NCBI GenBank assembly: GCA_041299015.1
Contig: JBFYWB010000009.1
Location: 1 to 40,281, forward strand
Length of the DNA: 40,281 nucleotides
Source of the DNA: JARFQH01 sp041299015
Lineage (GTDB): Bacteria > Desulfobacterota > Desulfobacteria > Desulfobacterales > SG8-13
Direction: 5' to 3'
A program made the position numbers and the translations under genes. Under the pieces are notes generated by a model. The model was not told where the DNA came from, did no database searches, and saw only the letters and a program-made list of their open reading frames with translations. Within the stretch, counting starts at the first letter, position 1, and every line of letters starts with the position of its first letter. Of this stretch, positions 1-7,516 are shown one piece after another.

Positions 1-828
1 TTCGAGCGCTGGGTCGAAAACCCGCGGTATCGTCTCGAGGCCGAACGCGAAAACGCGTTGATGATCGACATGCTTCAGCCGGCCAGGGGCGAAACGGTCC
101 TCGAGATCGGCTGCGGGACCGGAACCAGCCTGGCACCGCTGATTGAGATGGGACTGAGTGCCGCCGGTATCGATGCTTCACCCTATATGCTCGATGCCAG
201 TTTCAAGAAACTGGGCCATCGGGTCAGTCTTTACCGGGGATCCGCAGAGGACCTGCCTTTCGACGACAATTCCTTCAATCACGCCCTTTTTATGACCACC
301 CTCGAATTCGTCGACGAGCCGAGCAAAGCCATCGAAGAAGCCTGCCGCGTCGCAAAGGACCGGGTTTTCATCGGCGTGCTCAACCGATACGCCATCAAGG
401 GCATCCAGCGTCGGGTCGCCGGGATCTTTTACGAGACCCTTTTCAACCATGCGCGCTTCTTCGGCATCTGGGAGTTGAAACGGCTCATCCGGTCGATTGC
501 CGGGCCGGTGCCGTTGACCTGGCGGACGGTCAACCAGTTTCCGATCGGGAGCAGCCGTTTCGTCCAGAGTGTCGAACAATCCAGATTCGTGCAGCGCTGC
601 CCGTTTGGAACCTTCGTCGGGATGGTGGTGACGCTGGTGCCGGTTTTCAGAACCCGCCCGCTGGCTTTGCGCTACGATGACGAAACCGTCTCCCGTCATG
701 GTGACCGGCTGATGCCGGGAGCGGCCTCCATATTCACCCCTGAAGAACCGGAAATGCGGATCGCGTCGGATATCCGCCATTTGTGTTCACATGCACAGGA
801 CAACTGCCATGGAAGCTTACCTCTATGA
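1..828 (+). CDS. Class I SAM-dependent methyltransferase, 5' partial
   Basis: The reading frame is open from the first base of the window, so the true start lies upstream; 275 residues are visible. The SAM-binding motif I is clear near residues 33-45 (VLEIGCGTGTSLAPL), followed by an acidic residue ending strand 2 (AAGIDAS) and a motif near AEDLPFDDNSFNHALF. This is the pattern of the Methyltransf_11/UbiE superfamily. The substrate cannot be told from sequence. The 3' end overlaps the next gene (amrS) by about 20 bases, so the two are probably co-transcribed. The second half (after about residue 140) is less family-like and may form a substrate cap. Being a methyltransferase is well supported; anything more specific is not. 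Confidence 0.85.
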   Translation, partial: FERWVENPRYRLEAERENALMIDMLQPARGETVLEIGCGTGTSLAPLIEMGLSAAGIDASPYMLDASFKKLGHRVSLYRGSAEDLPFDDNSFNHALFMTTLEFVDEPSKAIEEACRVAKDRVFIGVLNRYAIKGIQRRVAGIFYETLFNHARFFGIWELKRLIRSIAGPVPLTWRTVNQFPIGSSRFVQSVEQSRFVQRCPFGTFVGMVVTLVPVFRTRPLALRYDDETVSRHGDRLMPGAASIFTPEEPEMRIASDIRHLCSHAQDNCHGSLPL

Positions 829-1822
829 GATCGTGGGCGATGGTAAAGTCAAGTGCGCCCTCTGCCGCCACCGCTGCCTCATCCAAGAGGGCCGCCGCGG
901 CATTTGCGGCGTTCGCGAGAATCGCGCGGGGGTGCTGCACACACTGGTTTTTGGAAAACTGATCGCGCGTCACATCGATCCCATCGAGAAAAAGCCGCTC
1001 TACCACTTTCTGCCCGGCAGCCGTTCCTATTCGATTGCCACGGTCGGGTGCAATTTCAAGTGCCGATTCTGCCAGAATGCAGACATCGCCCAGATGCCGG
1101 AGGACCATCAGGGCCTGATCATCGGAGATCCGTGCACACCGCAGGAGGTGGTTGCCGCCGCCCTCAAGGGCGGCTGTCGGAGCATAGCCTACACCTACAC
1201 GGAACCGACCGTATTTTTTGAGTTTGCCTATGAAACCGCCAAACTGGCGCATGCCGAGGGATTAAAGAACGTCTTTGTCACCAACGGGTATATGACCGAT
1301 GAGGCGCTCGAGATGATCCGGCCCTACCTGGACGCCGCCAACGTGGATCTGAAAGCCTTCAACGAAACCTACTACCGGGAGGTCTGCGGCGCCAAACTGA
1401 CCCATGTCCTTAAGACCCTGAAGCAGATGAAATCGAGCGGGGTTTTCGTTGAGGTCACGACACTCATCGTGCCCGGCCTCAACGACGACACCGGAGAATT
1501 GGAAAAACTAGCCGCATTTCTGGTGACCGACCTGGGGCCGGAAACACCCTGGCACATCAGCCGTTTTCATCCGACCTACAAGCTGACCGACCGACCGCCG
1601 ACACCGCTGGAGACTTTATTGAAGGCGCGCGACATCGGCCTGAAAGCCGGCCTTCGCTATGTCTACACCGGCAATGTACCGGGGGAGGACGGTGAAAACA
1701 CCTTCTGTTACCATTGCGGAAGAATCGTTGTCGAGCGGTGGGGATTTCAGATCCGGAGCACCGCCCTTGAAGAGGGTCGCTGCCGGTATTGCCAAACCGT
1801 GATAGACGGAGTCGGGCTATAA
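809..1822 (+). CDS. amrS: AmmeMemoRadiSam system radical SAM enzyme AmrS
   Basis: The protein has 337 residues and carries the radical SAM signature CNFKCRFCQN near residue 81, which binds the 4Fe-4S cluster that cleaves SAM. An N-terminal cysteine set (CALCRHRC, then GICGVREN) and a C-terminal knuckle (CYHCG ... CRYC) are typical of the AmrS/PflA-like family. AmrS is named for genomic association with AMMECR1 (AmrA) and Memo (AmrB) proteins; its reaction is not settled. Neither partner is visible here. I chose the ATG at 809 because AGGA lies about 8 nt upstream and the protein then begins MEAYLYE, as relatives do; an in-frame ATG at 791 is the alternative. It overlaps the preceding methyltransferase. 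Confidence 0.9.
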   Translation: MEAYLYEIVGDGKVKCALCRHRCLIQEGRRGICGVRENRAGVLHTLVFGKLIARHIDPIEKKPLYHFLPGSRSYSIATVGCNFKCRFCQNADIAQMPEDHQGLIIGDPCTPQEVVAAALKGGCRSIAYTYTEPTVFFEFAYETAKLAHAEGLKNVFVTNGYMTDEALEMIRPYLDAANVDLKAFNETYYREVCGAKLTHVLKTLKQMKSSGVFVEVTTLIVPGLNDDTGELEKLAAFLVTDLGPETPWHISRFHPTYKLTDRPPTPLETLLKARDIGLKAGLRYVYTGNVPGEDGENTFCYHCGRIVVERWGFQIRSTALEEGRCRYCQTVIDGVGL

Positions 1823-1840
1823 GTCCGTCTCCGTTGAGTC

Positions 1841-1926
1841 TCCCCCTTTGGAAAAGGGGGTTGGGGGGATTTTCAAACGCCGACAAGAAATCCCCCCCGG
1901 CCCCCCTTTTTCAAAGGGGGAATTGG
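1841..1926. repeat. Pair of C/G-rich palindromic elements, opposite orientation
   Basis: Element one (1841-1873) reads CCCCCTTTGGAAAAGGGGG followed by TTGGGGGGATTTT. Element two (1888-1926) is the same unit on the other strand: AAATCCCCCC, then CCCCCCTTTTTCAAAGGGGG. Each can fold as a hairpin, and the pair can also pair with each other. The same unit recurs at about 6039, 7850, 9783, 10470-10700, 15648 and 19006, always between genes. This is a dispersed intergenic palindromic repeat family (REP/MITE-like); its mechanism is unknown. Confidence 0.85.
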
Positions 1927-1935
1927 GGGCCTTAA

Positions 1936-1975
1936 TTCAATGACATTGGATTACATTCAATGTCATTGGATTACA
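1936..1975. repeat. Tandem 20-bp duplication with inverted core
   Basis: Two adjacent 20-bp copies differ at one base: TTCAATGACATTGGATTACA and TTCAATGTCATTGGATTACA. The cores CAATGACATTG and CAATGTCATTG are reverse complements of each other, so the pair is both a direct and an inverted repeat. A weaker hairpin follows at 1998-2019 (AACCGTT, 8-nt loop, AACGGTT). It could be a protein-binding site or a repeat relic. No gene start lies nearby. Confidence 0.7.
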
Positions 1976-2303
1976 CGATGTTACACAAGGGCCAGCTAAC
2001 CGTTGGCAATCTAACGGTTTGGAAGCGTTCTCATACGAGCTCCGCAGAACCGGTTCAAAAAAATGAACTCCCGGGGGCGAGCATGGTACGGCCGGTTCCC
2101 GGTCGTTGGATGCACGGTTGCCGAGACATTCAATAATTTAAACCTCTCATATATTGTCAAACTATTTGTAATATAACGATTTATTGTATTTTGCCCCTAT
2201 CGGAGTTCATAAAATTGAATTGCCGGTATTGTTTGTGTTCGGCAGGGTAAGGCACGTTCAAGGGCCGGATCAAAAATAGTGATATATATTAAATGGTTAT
2301 AAT

Positions 2304-2433
2304 GAATTTTGAATTATACTTACGGTTGTAGGTTGTGGCATGGACCTTGCTTGGGATTATGCCATCCTCAACAAATCATCATCTGTTTTCCTCCTTAGAC
2401 GGCCAGCCGCAAATCGGTTGGCCGTCTTTTTTT
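2304..2433 (+). ncRNA. Candidate small RNA in an 810-bp intergenic gap
   Basis: No convincing protein gene lies between 1823 and 2633, yet a very strong plus-strand terminator sits at 2398-2433, so some transcript should end there. Upstream are a perfect TATAAT at 2298-2303 and TATACT at 2315-2320, both without a good -35, and a potential hairpin at 2337-2363 (GGCAT...ATGCC) enclosed by GTTG (2332-2335) and CAAC (2368-2371). The expected transcript is about 90-130 nt. I recognise no Rfam family. The exact 5' end is a guess. The longest ORF here (2335-2529) runs through the terminator and resembles nothing. Confidence 0.4.
2398..2433 (+). terminator. Strong rho-independent terminator
   Basis: A 12-bp stem pairs GACGGCCAGCCG (2398-2409) with CGGTTGGCCGTC (2415-2426), with one G-U pair and a CAAAT loop, followed directly by seven T residues. 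It works on the plus strand only, as no A-run precedes it. It lies about 570 bp past amrS, with the palindromic repeats between, so it more likely ends a separate short transcript. Confidence 0.88.
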
Positions 2434-2633
2434 AAGGCAGGTTTTTTAATCATGGATTATTTCGTGCCGGTTTATGCCTCCCGTGGTCGCAACACAAGGG
2501 GGTACCGTTGCCTCCCTTTTCCGGACTGATACCACCTGGTCATTTCGGCCCCCCAGGCCGCGCAAATCGTCCTTGACACCCCATAAGCAATCTTTCATAC
2601 TTCAACATTTAAAAAATCGGTTGAGGCATTGAC

Positions 2634-3200
2634 ATGATCAAAGACATCGGGGGCAGGCGATTTCTGCACGACATCCGCTACCGCCGCGACCGCTATCGCC
2701 AGTTCATCGGCATCGCTTTCGTCGTGCTGGTGACCGTTGCGGGTTGGCCGGTTGTGTGGCCCTATTGGGTCGGTGTGGTGCTGGCCTGCGGCGGCATCGC
2801 CGTGCGGCTGTGGGCCTCGGGTCACATCAAGAAAAACAAGGCCCTCGCGACCGACGGCCCCTATGCCTACGTGCGCCACCCGCTCTATGTCGGCAACATC
2901 CTGATAGGGTGCGGGTTTTCGCTGGCTTGCGGACTCTGGTGGAGCGGCCCGCTGTTTGTCCTGATCCTGCTGGGATTCTACCCCCAGGCGATCCGGCGCG
3001 AGGACGAGAAACTTCATCACCTGTTCAAAGAAGACTGGGAGCACTGGCGGCAGCAGACCCGCGCGCTCCTGCCGCGCCTGCCGGCGGGTACGCGCCCGGG
3101 GGGCGGCTGGTCATTTTGGCAGAGCCTGCGCCAAAACGGCGAGCCGCTCATCGCCCTTTTTCTTCTCGCCTGCCTGTTCAATCTTTATCTCAGGCTGTGA
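2634..3200 (+). CDS. Isoprenylcysteine carboxyl methyltransferase (ICMT)/PEMT-like membrane methyltransferase
   Basis: A 188-residue integral membrane protein with hydrophobic segments near residues 22-40, 42-58, 90-120 and at the C-terminus. The motif GPYAYVRHPLYVGNI near residue 80 is the hallmark of the ICMT/phospholipid methyltransferase family, where the R-H-P residues help bind SAM. The later segment with EDEKLHHLFKEDWEHW is also typical (the acidic residues and the F-G/D-Y/W region). The substrate in bacteria is usually unknown. It stands alone, with a non-coding region before it and a 268-bp gap after it. Confidence 0.85.
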   Translation: MIKDIGGRRFLHDIRYRRDRYRQFIGIAFVVLVTVAGWPVVWPYWVGVVLACGGIAVRLWASGHIKKNKALATDGPYAYVRHPLYVGNILIGCGFSLACGLWWSGPLFVLILLGFYPQAIRREDEKLHHLFKEDWEHWRQQTRALLPRLPAGTRPGGGWSFWQSLRQNGEPLIALFLLACLFNLYLRL

Positions 3201-3372
3201 GGCTGGCTTTTACCGATTCGGTTGCCGTCCCCCTCGCCCCGCCTGCCCTGTTAAACCATTACCAGTTAAGCGGGGTAATTCCGGTAGTGGTTCTGAAAAT
3301 AACGGCAAATATAAACCTTATTTTCGCACCAAACGCTCATAGCTTTTGAGCCACCACTTGTTCCGGGTTCTG

Positions 3373-3393
3373 AGTTTCGAGTTTCAAGTTTCT
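3373..3393. repeat. Solo copy of a 7-nt periodic repeat
   Basis: Three 7-nt units run in a row: AGTTTCG, AGTTTCA, AGTTTCT. The reverse complement (AGAAACT TGAAACT CGAAACT) matches the repeats that flank the four-helix-bundle gene at 29214-29564. Here no such gene is present. It may be a relic of a lost unit or an independent repeat. Confidence 0.6.
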
Positions 3394-3467
3394 ATTTGCG
3401 GCTCTGCAGTCAGGAAAGACAATATATCAATAATATATGTTATTCTCACAACGGTAACTGCCACCAA

Positions 3468-4157
3468 ATGCCGAAAACCATTGCCGGCATTGCCGAAGAC
3501 GTGCTGCTGAAATGGGTCACCGCCAGCCTCCGCGAAGGGCAAAATGCCCTCGGCCGGGGATACCAGTGCCATACCCTGCTATACCGGGACGCCCGGCGGT
3601 CTCTGGTGGTGAAAGCGCCGCTCGGCCGAGGGCTCGCGGCCTTTGTGCGGCGGCGGATGCTGCGACGTGAATACAAGGTTTACAATCGGCTGGCCGGTTC
3701 GCCGGGCATCCCGAACTGTCACGGTTTCCTGGCCGAGCGGTTCCTGGTGCTCGAGTTCATCGACGGCGTTCCTATCGGTGAGGCCCGCATCACGGACCGC
3801 GATTTTTTCTTCAACGCCCTGCTCCGGCAGATCGAGACCCTGCACCGCGCCGGCGTGGCGCACGGCGACCTGAAAAAAAAGGACAACATCCTGGTGGTCG
3901 ACGGCCGGCAGCCCATCCTGCTCGATTTCGGCGTCGCCGTGATTCGGAAGCCCGGTCTGGCGCCGGTCAACCGCTATCTCTTCGGCCTTTTCAGGAAATT
4001 CGACCTCAATGCCTACGTGAAATTAAAGTACCGCAAACGCGTTGACCGGATCAGTGCGGCGGACCGTTCGTATTACCATCGCACCCTGGTCGAAAGGTCG
4101 GCGGGCGGGATAAAGCGCGGCTACCTCAAGGCCAAAAAATGGCTTCTCGGAAATTGA
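3468..4157 (+). CDS. Protein kinase-fold (LPS kinase/RIO-like) protein
   Basis: The 229-residue product shows the eukaryotic-like kinase core: a lysine in a VVKAPLG strand near residue 48, a hinge-like LVLEFIDG, the catalytic loop HGDLKKKDNILV near residue 130 (D catalytic, N metal-binding), and LLDFGVA replacing the DFG motif. This resembles the InaA/Kdo kinase and RIO groups, which often phosphorylate lipid A core sugars or small molecules. I start it at the ATG at 3468 (MPKTIAGIAED), since the upstream 24 codons of the open frame do not look coding. The substrate is unknown. The neighbours are not LPS genes, but a glycan locus lies 10 kb downstream. Confidence 0.75.
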   Translation: MPKTIAGIAEDVLLKWVTASLREGQNALGRGYQCHTLLYRDARRSLVVKAPLGRGLAAFVRRRMLRREYKVYNRLAGSPGIPNCHGFLAERFLVLEFIDGVPIGEARITDRDFFFNALLRQIETLHRAGVAHGDLKKKDNILVVDGRQPILLDFGVAVIRKPGLAPVNRYLFGLFRKFDLNAYVKLKYRKRVDRISAADRSYYHRTLVERSAGGIKRGYLKAKKWLLGN

Positions 4158-4257
4158 CGCCGCCGACCCGGACCGAAAAAAAACGATCAGAAGTCTTGAC
4201 AGGCATCTTTATTTAAAGTTATTGTTGAAGAAAATGGCCGCGACGGCTAAAAACAGG

Positions 4258-4286
4258 TTGATTTTGAGTTTGGAATCGGCTATTAT
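4258..4286 (+). promoter_or_regulatory. Sigma-70-type promoter of the porin gene
   Basis: TTGATT (4258-4263), a 17-bp spacer and TATTAT (4281-4286) give a near-consensus promoter, predicting a start near 4293 and a leader of about 410 nt before the porin ATG at 4707. Another TTGACA at 4196 has no acceptable -10. Confidence 0.6.
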
Positions 4287-4292
4287 CCCCAG

Positions 4293-4706
4293 AGTCGTCG
4301 CGGCCGGATCCGCAGGGGACTGCGGGTCAGGGCGATCCTCAATATCTTAAAGGATCTTAAAGACGGTCGGCCGCCAGTGCTGATGGCGCTTCGAACAGGC
4401 CCGGGCGAGCGATGTGACCTGGCGAGTCCATTCATTAAGGGTTGACATCGCTCTGGCGGCCTGATACCGAATGAAACGATTTTCGAAAAACCGTTTAAAT
4501 GAGGATCTGCCGGCCGTTTCATCGCAGCGGCCGCTTCAGCGCGGCGGCGGGCCGGATCCACAGACCCTGAAAGGAGGTGAGAAGGCAACCGTTCTCTGTT
4601 CTTTTTTTCTGCGTTGATGATGATGAGGAGTGTAATTGAGGAGTGTTTTTGAGGAGTTCTTAAGAGGATCGTTTGAGTTGCACCACACTTCAAGGAGGAA
4701 TTACAG
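4293..4706 (+). promoter_or_regulatory. Long 5' leader of the porin-like gene
   Basis: This 414-nt stretch holds no convincing gene. It contains a perfect hairpin at 4310-4325 (CCGCAG, GGGA loop, CTGCGG), a strong Shine-Dalgarno-like AAAGGAGGTGAG at about 4569-4580 with no well-placed start codon after it, and a run of near-repeats of TTGAGGAGTG between 4622 and 4660. The real ribosome site AAGGAGGA lies just before 4707. The leader may regulate translation of the porin; no known riboswitch class was recognised. Confidence 0.4.
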
Positions 4707-5858
4707 ATGAAAAAATTGACGATTATCGCAATCGCCGTTGCGCTGGCGGCCGTTTTCGCCGTCACCGCCTCGGCCAACGAGTGGAACCTTTACGGCAGCG
4801 CCCGTATGGCGACTTTTTGGACCTCCGAAGATTTCAAGGACCGAGGAGATGATGTATTTGGGCGCGACAGCGTGGATGACCTGCAGTGGGATTTTCAGAC
4901 CAACTCCCGCATCGGCGCCACCGTCAAGGGCGACATGATCAGCGGCCGGTTCGAGTACGGCGCAGGCGGCGGAAACGCCAACATCCGCCGGCTCTACGGC
5001 GTGTGGAACTTCATGGAGGGCTGGGGGCTCAAAGTCGGCCAGGACTACACTCCGATCACCTTCTTCCTCTCCGGTCAGGCTTTCGATACCGACAATGGTC
5101 TGCTCTTTGTCGGCAACGCCTACGGCGCCCGGAAGGGACAGGTCGCGGTGGAAGGCATGGGATTCAAGTTTGCGGCCATTTCCCCGGAGAGAACCGCCCT
5201 TCAGTTTGACGGTGCCGTCGGGACCACGACGACGGAAAGACGGTTCCCCAAGATTGAGGCGTCCTATGAATTCAAGCTCTCCGATACGATGAGCGTGCAT
5301 GGCTTCGCCGGCTGGCAGTTCTACCAGCAGTTGTGGAATGCTATTGATCCGGCCACCCTTGCCGTCGTCCAGAACGATCAAGATATCACATCGTATATGG
5401 TCGGTGCGGGTGCCGATCTCGGTTTCGGGCCTTTCTTCGTCAAGCCGCAGGTGAGCTTCTATCAGAACGGCGCGGCCGCCGGCTGGCTCAACAGAAATCT
5501 CGGCCTCAATACGGCCCTGCCCTTGCAGGTGCCGATTATCAATGCGACGACAAACAGCGTGGTCGATGTCGACAGCTTGATGGCGATGCTGGCCCTCGGC
5601 TTCAAACCGACCGAAACGCTGGGTCTCGAGTTCGGTGTCGGCTACGTGGACACCATGTCGGATCCGAGCAACGGCGTCGAGTATGAAAATACCTACATGG
5701 AATACTACCTCCAGGCGGTGGTCACGCTGGCCAAGGGGGTCTTCCTGGTGCCGGAAGTCGGCTACCGCGCCTATGGTGACCTCGAGGTGACCGGTCTGCC
5801 GGATCAAGATCTCGGCAGCCTGTTCTATGCCGGCCTCAAATGGCAGATCAACTTCTAA
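4707..5858 (+). CDS. Outer-membrane beta-barrel porin-like protein
   Basis: The 383-residue product begins with a textbook signal peptide (KK, a hydrophobic core AIAVALAAVFAV, then a TASA cleavage site), followed by NEWNLYGSARM, the first beta strand. The rest alternates polar and aromatic residues with many Gly/Asn turns, and the protein ends in WQINF; a C-terminal Phe is the BAM-recognition signal of outer-membrane barrels. Related proteins in sulfate reducers are annotated as porins or hypothetical outer-membrane proteins. A strong AAGGAGG lies 8-9 nt before the ATG. It is monocistronic, with its own promoter and terminator, as expected for an abundant protein. The pore selectivity cannot be read from sequence. 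Confidence 0.8.
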   Translation: MKKLTIIAIAVALAAVFAVTASANEWNLYGSARMATFWTSEDFKDRGDDVFGRDSVDDLQWDFQTNSRIGATVKGDMISGRFEYGAGGGNANIRRLYGVWNFMEGWGLKVGQDYTPITFFLSGQAFDTDNGLLFVGNAYGARKGQVAVEGMGFKFAAISPERTALQFDGAVGTTTTERRFPKIEASYEFKLSDTMSVHGFAGWQFYQQLWNAIDPATLAVVQNDQDITSYMVGAGADLGFGPFFVKPQVSFYQNGAAAGWLNRNLGLNTALPLQVPIINATTNSVVDVDSLMAMLALGFKPTETLGLEFGVGYVDTMSDPSNGVEYENTYMEYYLQAVVTLAKGVFLVPEVGYRAYGDLEVTGLPDQDLGSLFYAGLKWQINF

Positions 5859-5927
5859 TTTAAATTCGGCGTGCCGAATTTAAATGCATAAACAAAAAAC
5901 CCGGGGCTTCGGCCCCGGGTTTTTTTA
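5858..5927 (+). terminator. Tandem hairpins: palindrome plus UUCG-loop terminator
   Basis: Directly at the porin stop codon a 13-bp stem (5858-5870 with 5873-5885, arms ATTTAAATTCGGC and GCCGAATTTAAAT) has a 2-nt spacer. Thirteen bases later CCCGGGGC-TTCG-GCCCCGGG (5900-5919), flanked by an A-run and a T-run, forms a classic terminator with a stable UUCG tetraloop. The A-run means it can work in both directions. The first hairpin may protect the 3' end of the mRNA. Confidence 0.9.
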
Positions 5928-6038
5928 TGGCGGCGGCCTGGCCGCCGAGGGTGGATGGCCGGCAAAAAATAAGGTTTCAGAGATATCACCTGAGATGGTG
6001 TCGAAATCAACCCACGATAATGCAGGCTCCCTCGTGCT

Positions 6039-6075
6039 TCCCCCTTTGTAAAAGGGGGACTGCAGGGGGATTTTA
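6039..6075. repeat. C/G-rich palindromic element
   Basis: A single copy of the dispersed element: CCCCCTTTGTAAAAGGGGG followed by ACTGCAGGGGGATTTTAA. It lies between the porin terminator and the decayed PIN toxin. Confidence 0.8.
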
Positions 6076-6091
6076 AGGCGCTGATAATCCC

Positions 6092-6288
6092 TTGACAAAT
6101 TTGATCATGGAAAGTGCCTGGACCTTACAGGACCATCACGACCTCTCCTGGTGGGATGCCCTGATTGTATCCGCCGCGCAGACAGCCGGCTACCGTTATC
6201 TGCTGACAGAAGATCTCCAGGACAGCCAGTTGTTGGGGATGTCAAAGTCATCAATCCATTTAAGACCGACCCAGATAAATTCATCTGA
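6092..6288 (+). pseudogene. Decayed PIN-domain (VapC-type) toxin, C-terminal remnant with frameshift
   Basis: The first frame gives SAWTLQDHHDLSWWDALIV and AAQTAGYRYLLTEDLQDSQ, the C-terminal half of a PIN-domain RNase toxin; the acidic WDALIV and TEDLQD positions are family hallmarks. After LLG the expected ending, DVKVINPFKTDPDKFI, continues in another frame from 6238 to the stop at 6286-6288, showing a frameshift. The N-terminal half with the first catalytic Asp is absent, and a palindromic repeat lies just upstream. No antitoxin is seen. It is a relic of a lost toxin-antitoxin pair in what looks like an integration-prone patch. Confidence 0.8.
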
Positions 6289-6437
6289 CCGCCCATGCTG
6301 ATCTATCTTTTACAAATCTATTCGCTTCTTGCTCCGACTGATCTGATGTGAGCACGGCCATCGCGTGCCCCCACCCGTGGATCGCTGAAAAGATTTAGCG
6401 ACTGTGAAAAATAGTATTAGGGGGTACTTAAGAATCC

Positions 6438-6471
6438 TTGACAAGTCAGAGCCCATGTGGGATATTCCCAC
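6438..6471 (+). promoter_or_regulatory. Promoter and operator of the AbrB-like/PIN pair
   Basis: TTGACA (6438-6443), a 17-bp spacer and GATATT (6461-6466) form a good promoter. The perfect inverted repeat GTGGGA-TAT-TCCCAC (6457-6471) covers the -10 and is a natural autorepression site for the antitoxin. Only six bases separate the -10 from the ATG at 6473, so the transcript would start at or next to the start codon (leaderless). Confidence 0.55.
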
Positions 6472-6472
6472 C

Positions 6473-6706
6473 ATGAGCATTTACACTATCGATACAAAGA
6501 AGCGGATCGTTTTGCCGGGTGGGAGGCCGGGGGATGTTTTCGACATCCAGCAGCAGGCAGAAGGCCGTTACCTGCTAGTCAGACTTGAGAAGCCGCGCCA
6601 ACGCAAACGCATGAGCAAAAAGGCGTGCTTGGAGGCCATGTGCAAAGCTCCCCTAAAGCCAATGTTGACGTGGGAAAAACTTCGTAAACTGACCCGAGAA
6701 CCATGA
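6473..6706 (+). CDS. AbrB-like antitoxin of a PIN toxin pair
   Basis: The 77-residue protein starts MSIYTIDTKKRIVLPGGRPG and continues with DVFDIQQQAEGRYLLVRLEK, the swapped-hairpin (AbrB/SpoVT) DNA-binding layout of strand, loop and strand. The C-terminal part (MSKKACLEAMCKAPLKP and following) is basic and helical and would wrap the toxin. I start at 6473 because the AbrB motif begins there and a promoter ends six bases before it; an upstream GTG at 6404 would add 23 residues that do not look like the family. Its stop overlaps the toxin start (ATGA), the usual sign of translational coupling. Confidence 0.75.
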   Translation: MSIYTIDTKKRIVLPGGRPGDVFDIQQQAEGRYLLVRLEKPRQRKRMSKKACLEAMCKAPLKPMLTWEKLRKLTREP

Positions 6707-7137
6707 TCCTTTTGGATACCAACGTTCTCATTTACGCCTTCGATCCTGAATCGACCTTCTGTCAATGGGCCAGAAATACGATCGCAGATGCCGTGGCAGG
6801 TGACGGTGCCGCCATTAATGCAGTGAGTCTGGCCGAGATTTGTGTTGGCGACGAGGACCCTACGACGGCTGCCGACCGGATACACAGTTGGGGGGTCGAA
6901 ATCCTCGATGTGCCCGCTGCGGTGGCCGAGGTCTGTGCTAACGCATACCGCCGATATCGAAAGCGGCGGATGTCTCAGCCCGAGGCCCCGGTTCCGGTCA
7001 TGCCGCTTCCTGATTTTTTCATTGGCGCTCACGCCAAGACTATGGGCTGGGAGCTCGCCACTGCGGATCGAGGTCGGTTCCACACTTATTTTCCCTCCGT
7101 CTCTCTCAAAATGCCGCCATTGCCAGCCCCGGATTAG
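6703..7137 (+). CDS. PIN-domain toxin (VapC-like RNase)
   Basis: The 144-residue protein opens MILLDTNVLIYAFD, the first strand of the PIN fold with catalytic Asp5. A second acid is in SLAEICVGDED, a third in PLPDFFIGAHAKTMG, and a fourth in LATADRGRFHTYFP. These four acids form the Mg-dependent RNase site of VapC proteins, which cleave tRNA or rRNA. Length and motif spacing are normal, so the toxin looks intact, unlike the relic at 6092-6288. It overlaps the antitoxin gene by 4 bp. The exact RNA target is unknown. Confidence 0.88.
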   Translation: MILLDTNVLIYAFDPESTFCQWARNTIADAVAGDGAAINAVSLAEICVGDEDPTTAADRIHSWGVEILDVPAAVAEVCANAYRRYRKRRMSQPEAPVPVMPLPDFFIGAHAKTMGWELATADRGRFHTYFPSVSLKMPPLPAPD

Positions 7138-7210
7138 CCAATACGAATTGACCAATACTGTTCAAGGGTCTGAAATTAAATGTCTTCAGACCATGAGACC
7201 TGCATCAGCC

Positions 7211-7516
7211 TTATACCAAAAAACCATATCGTCTCGCGCCGTGAATGATCCTTCTGATCTGAATGGCCCCGACTTTGACTACGTAAAAGACGAGATAGTT
7301 CTCAATGATGAGCATTCTGTAGCCAAGCCTTTTCAATCGATCGTCTTTTGGGACGACACCCATTCCGGGATGATCAGACAGTTTAGAAATTGTGTGGTCA
7401 AAATTTTCAAGCAGCGAAACGGCAGCCCTTGGTCTGTCTTTCTCAATATATGCGAAGATATCTTCCAAATCTCTCACCGCCGTTGCCAGATATCGGATCT
7501 CAAATGACGGGCTCAT
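7211..7516 (-). CDS. ParE/RelE-superfamily toxin
   Basis: A 101-residue protein with the layout of the RelE/ParE fold: an N-terminal YLATAVRDLEDIFAYI helix region, the SLLENFDHTISKLSDHPGMG turn, and C-terminal strands YRMLIIENYLVFYVV and IQIRRIIHGARRY. The pattern with RxLIIENYLVFY and the final IIHGARR is common to type II toxins of the ParE/RelE group. It is either a gyrase-directed (ParE) or a ribosome-dependent (RelE) toxin; sequence alone does not decide. Its start overlaps the end of the upstream antitoxin gene by 4 bp. Confidence 0.87.
   Translation of the reverse strand: MSPSFEIRYLATAVRDLEDIFAYIEKDRPRAAVSLLENFDHTISKLSDHPGMGVVPKDDRLKRLGYRMLIIENYLVFYVVKVGAIQIRRIIHGARRYGFLV

Noticed and set aside
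2335..2529. 64-codon open frame downstream of amrS
   Set aside because: It reads through a strong terminator and has no ribosome site or recognisable motif.
4196..4224. TTGACA at 4196-4201 as the porin promoter
   Set aside because: The sequence 16-18 bp downstream does not resemble a -10; the pair at 4258-4286 is far better.
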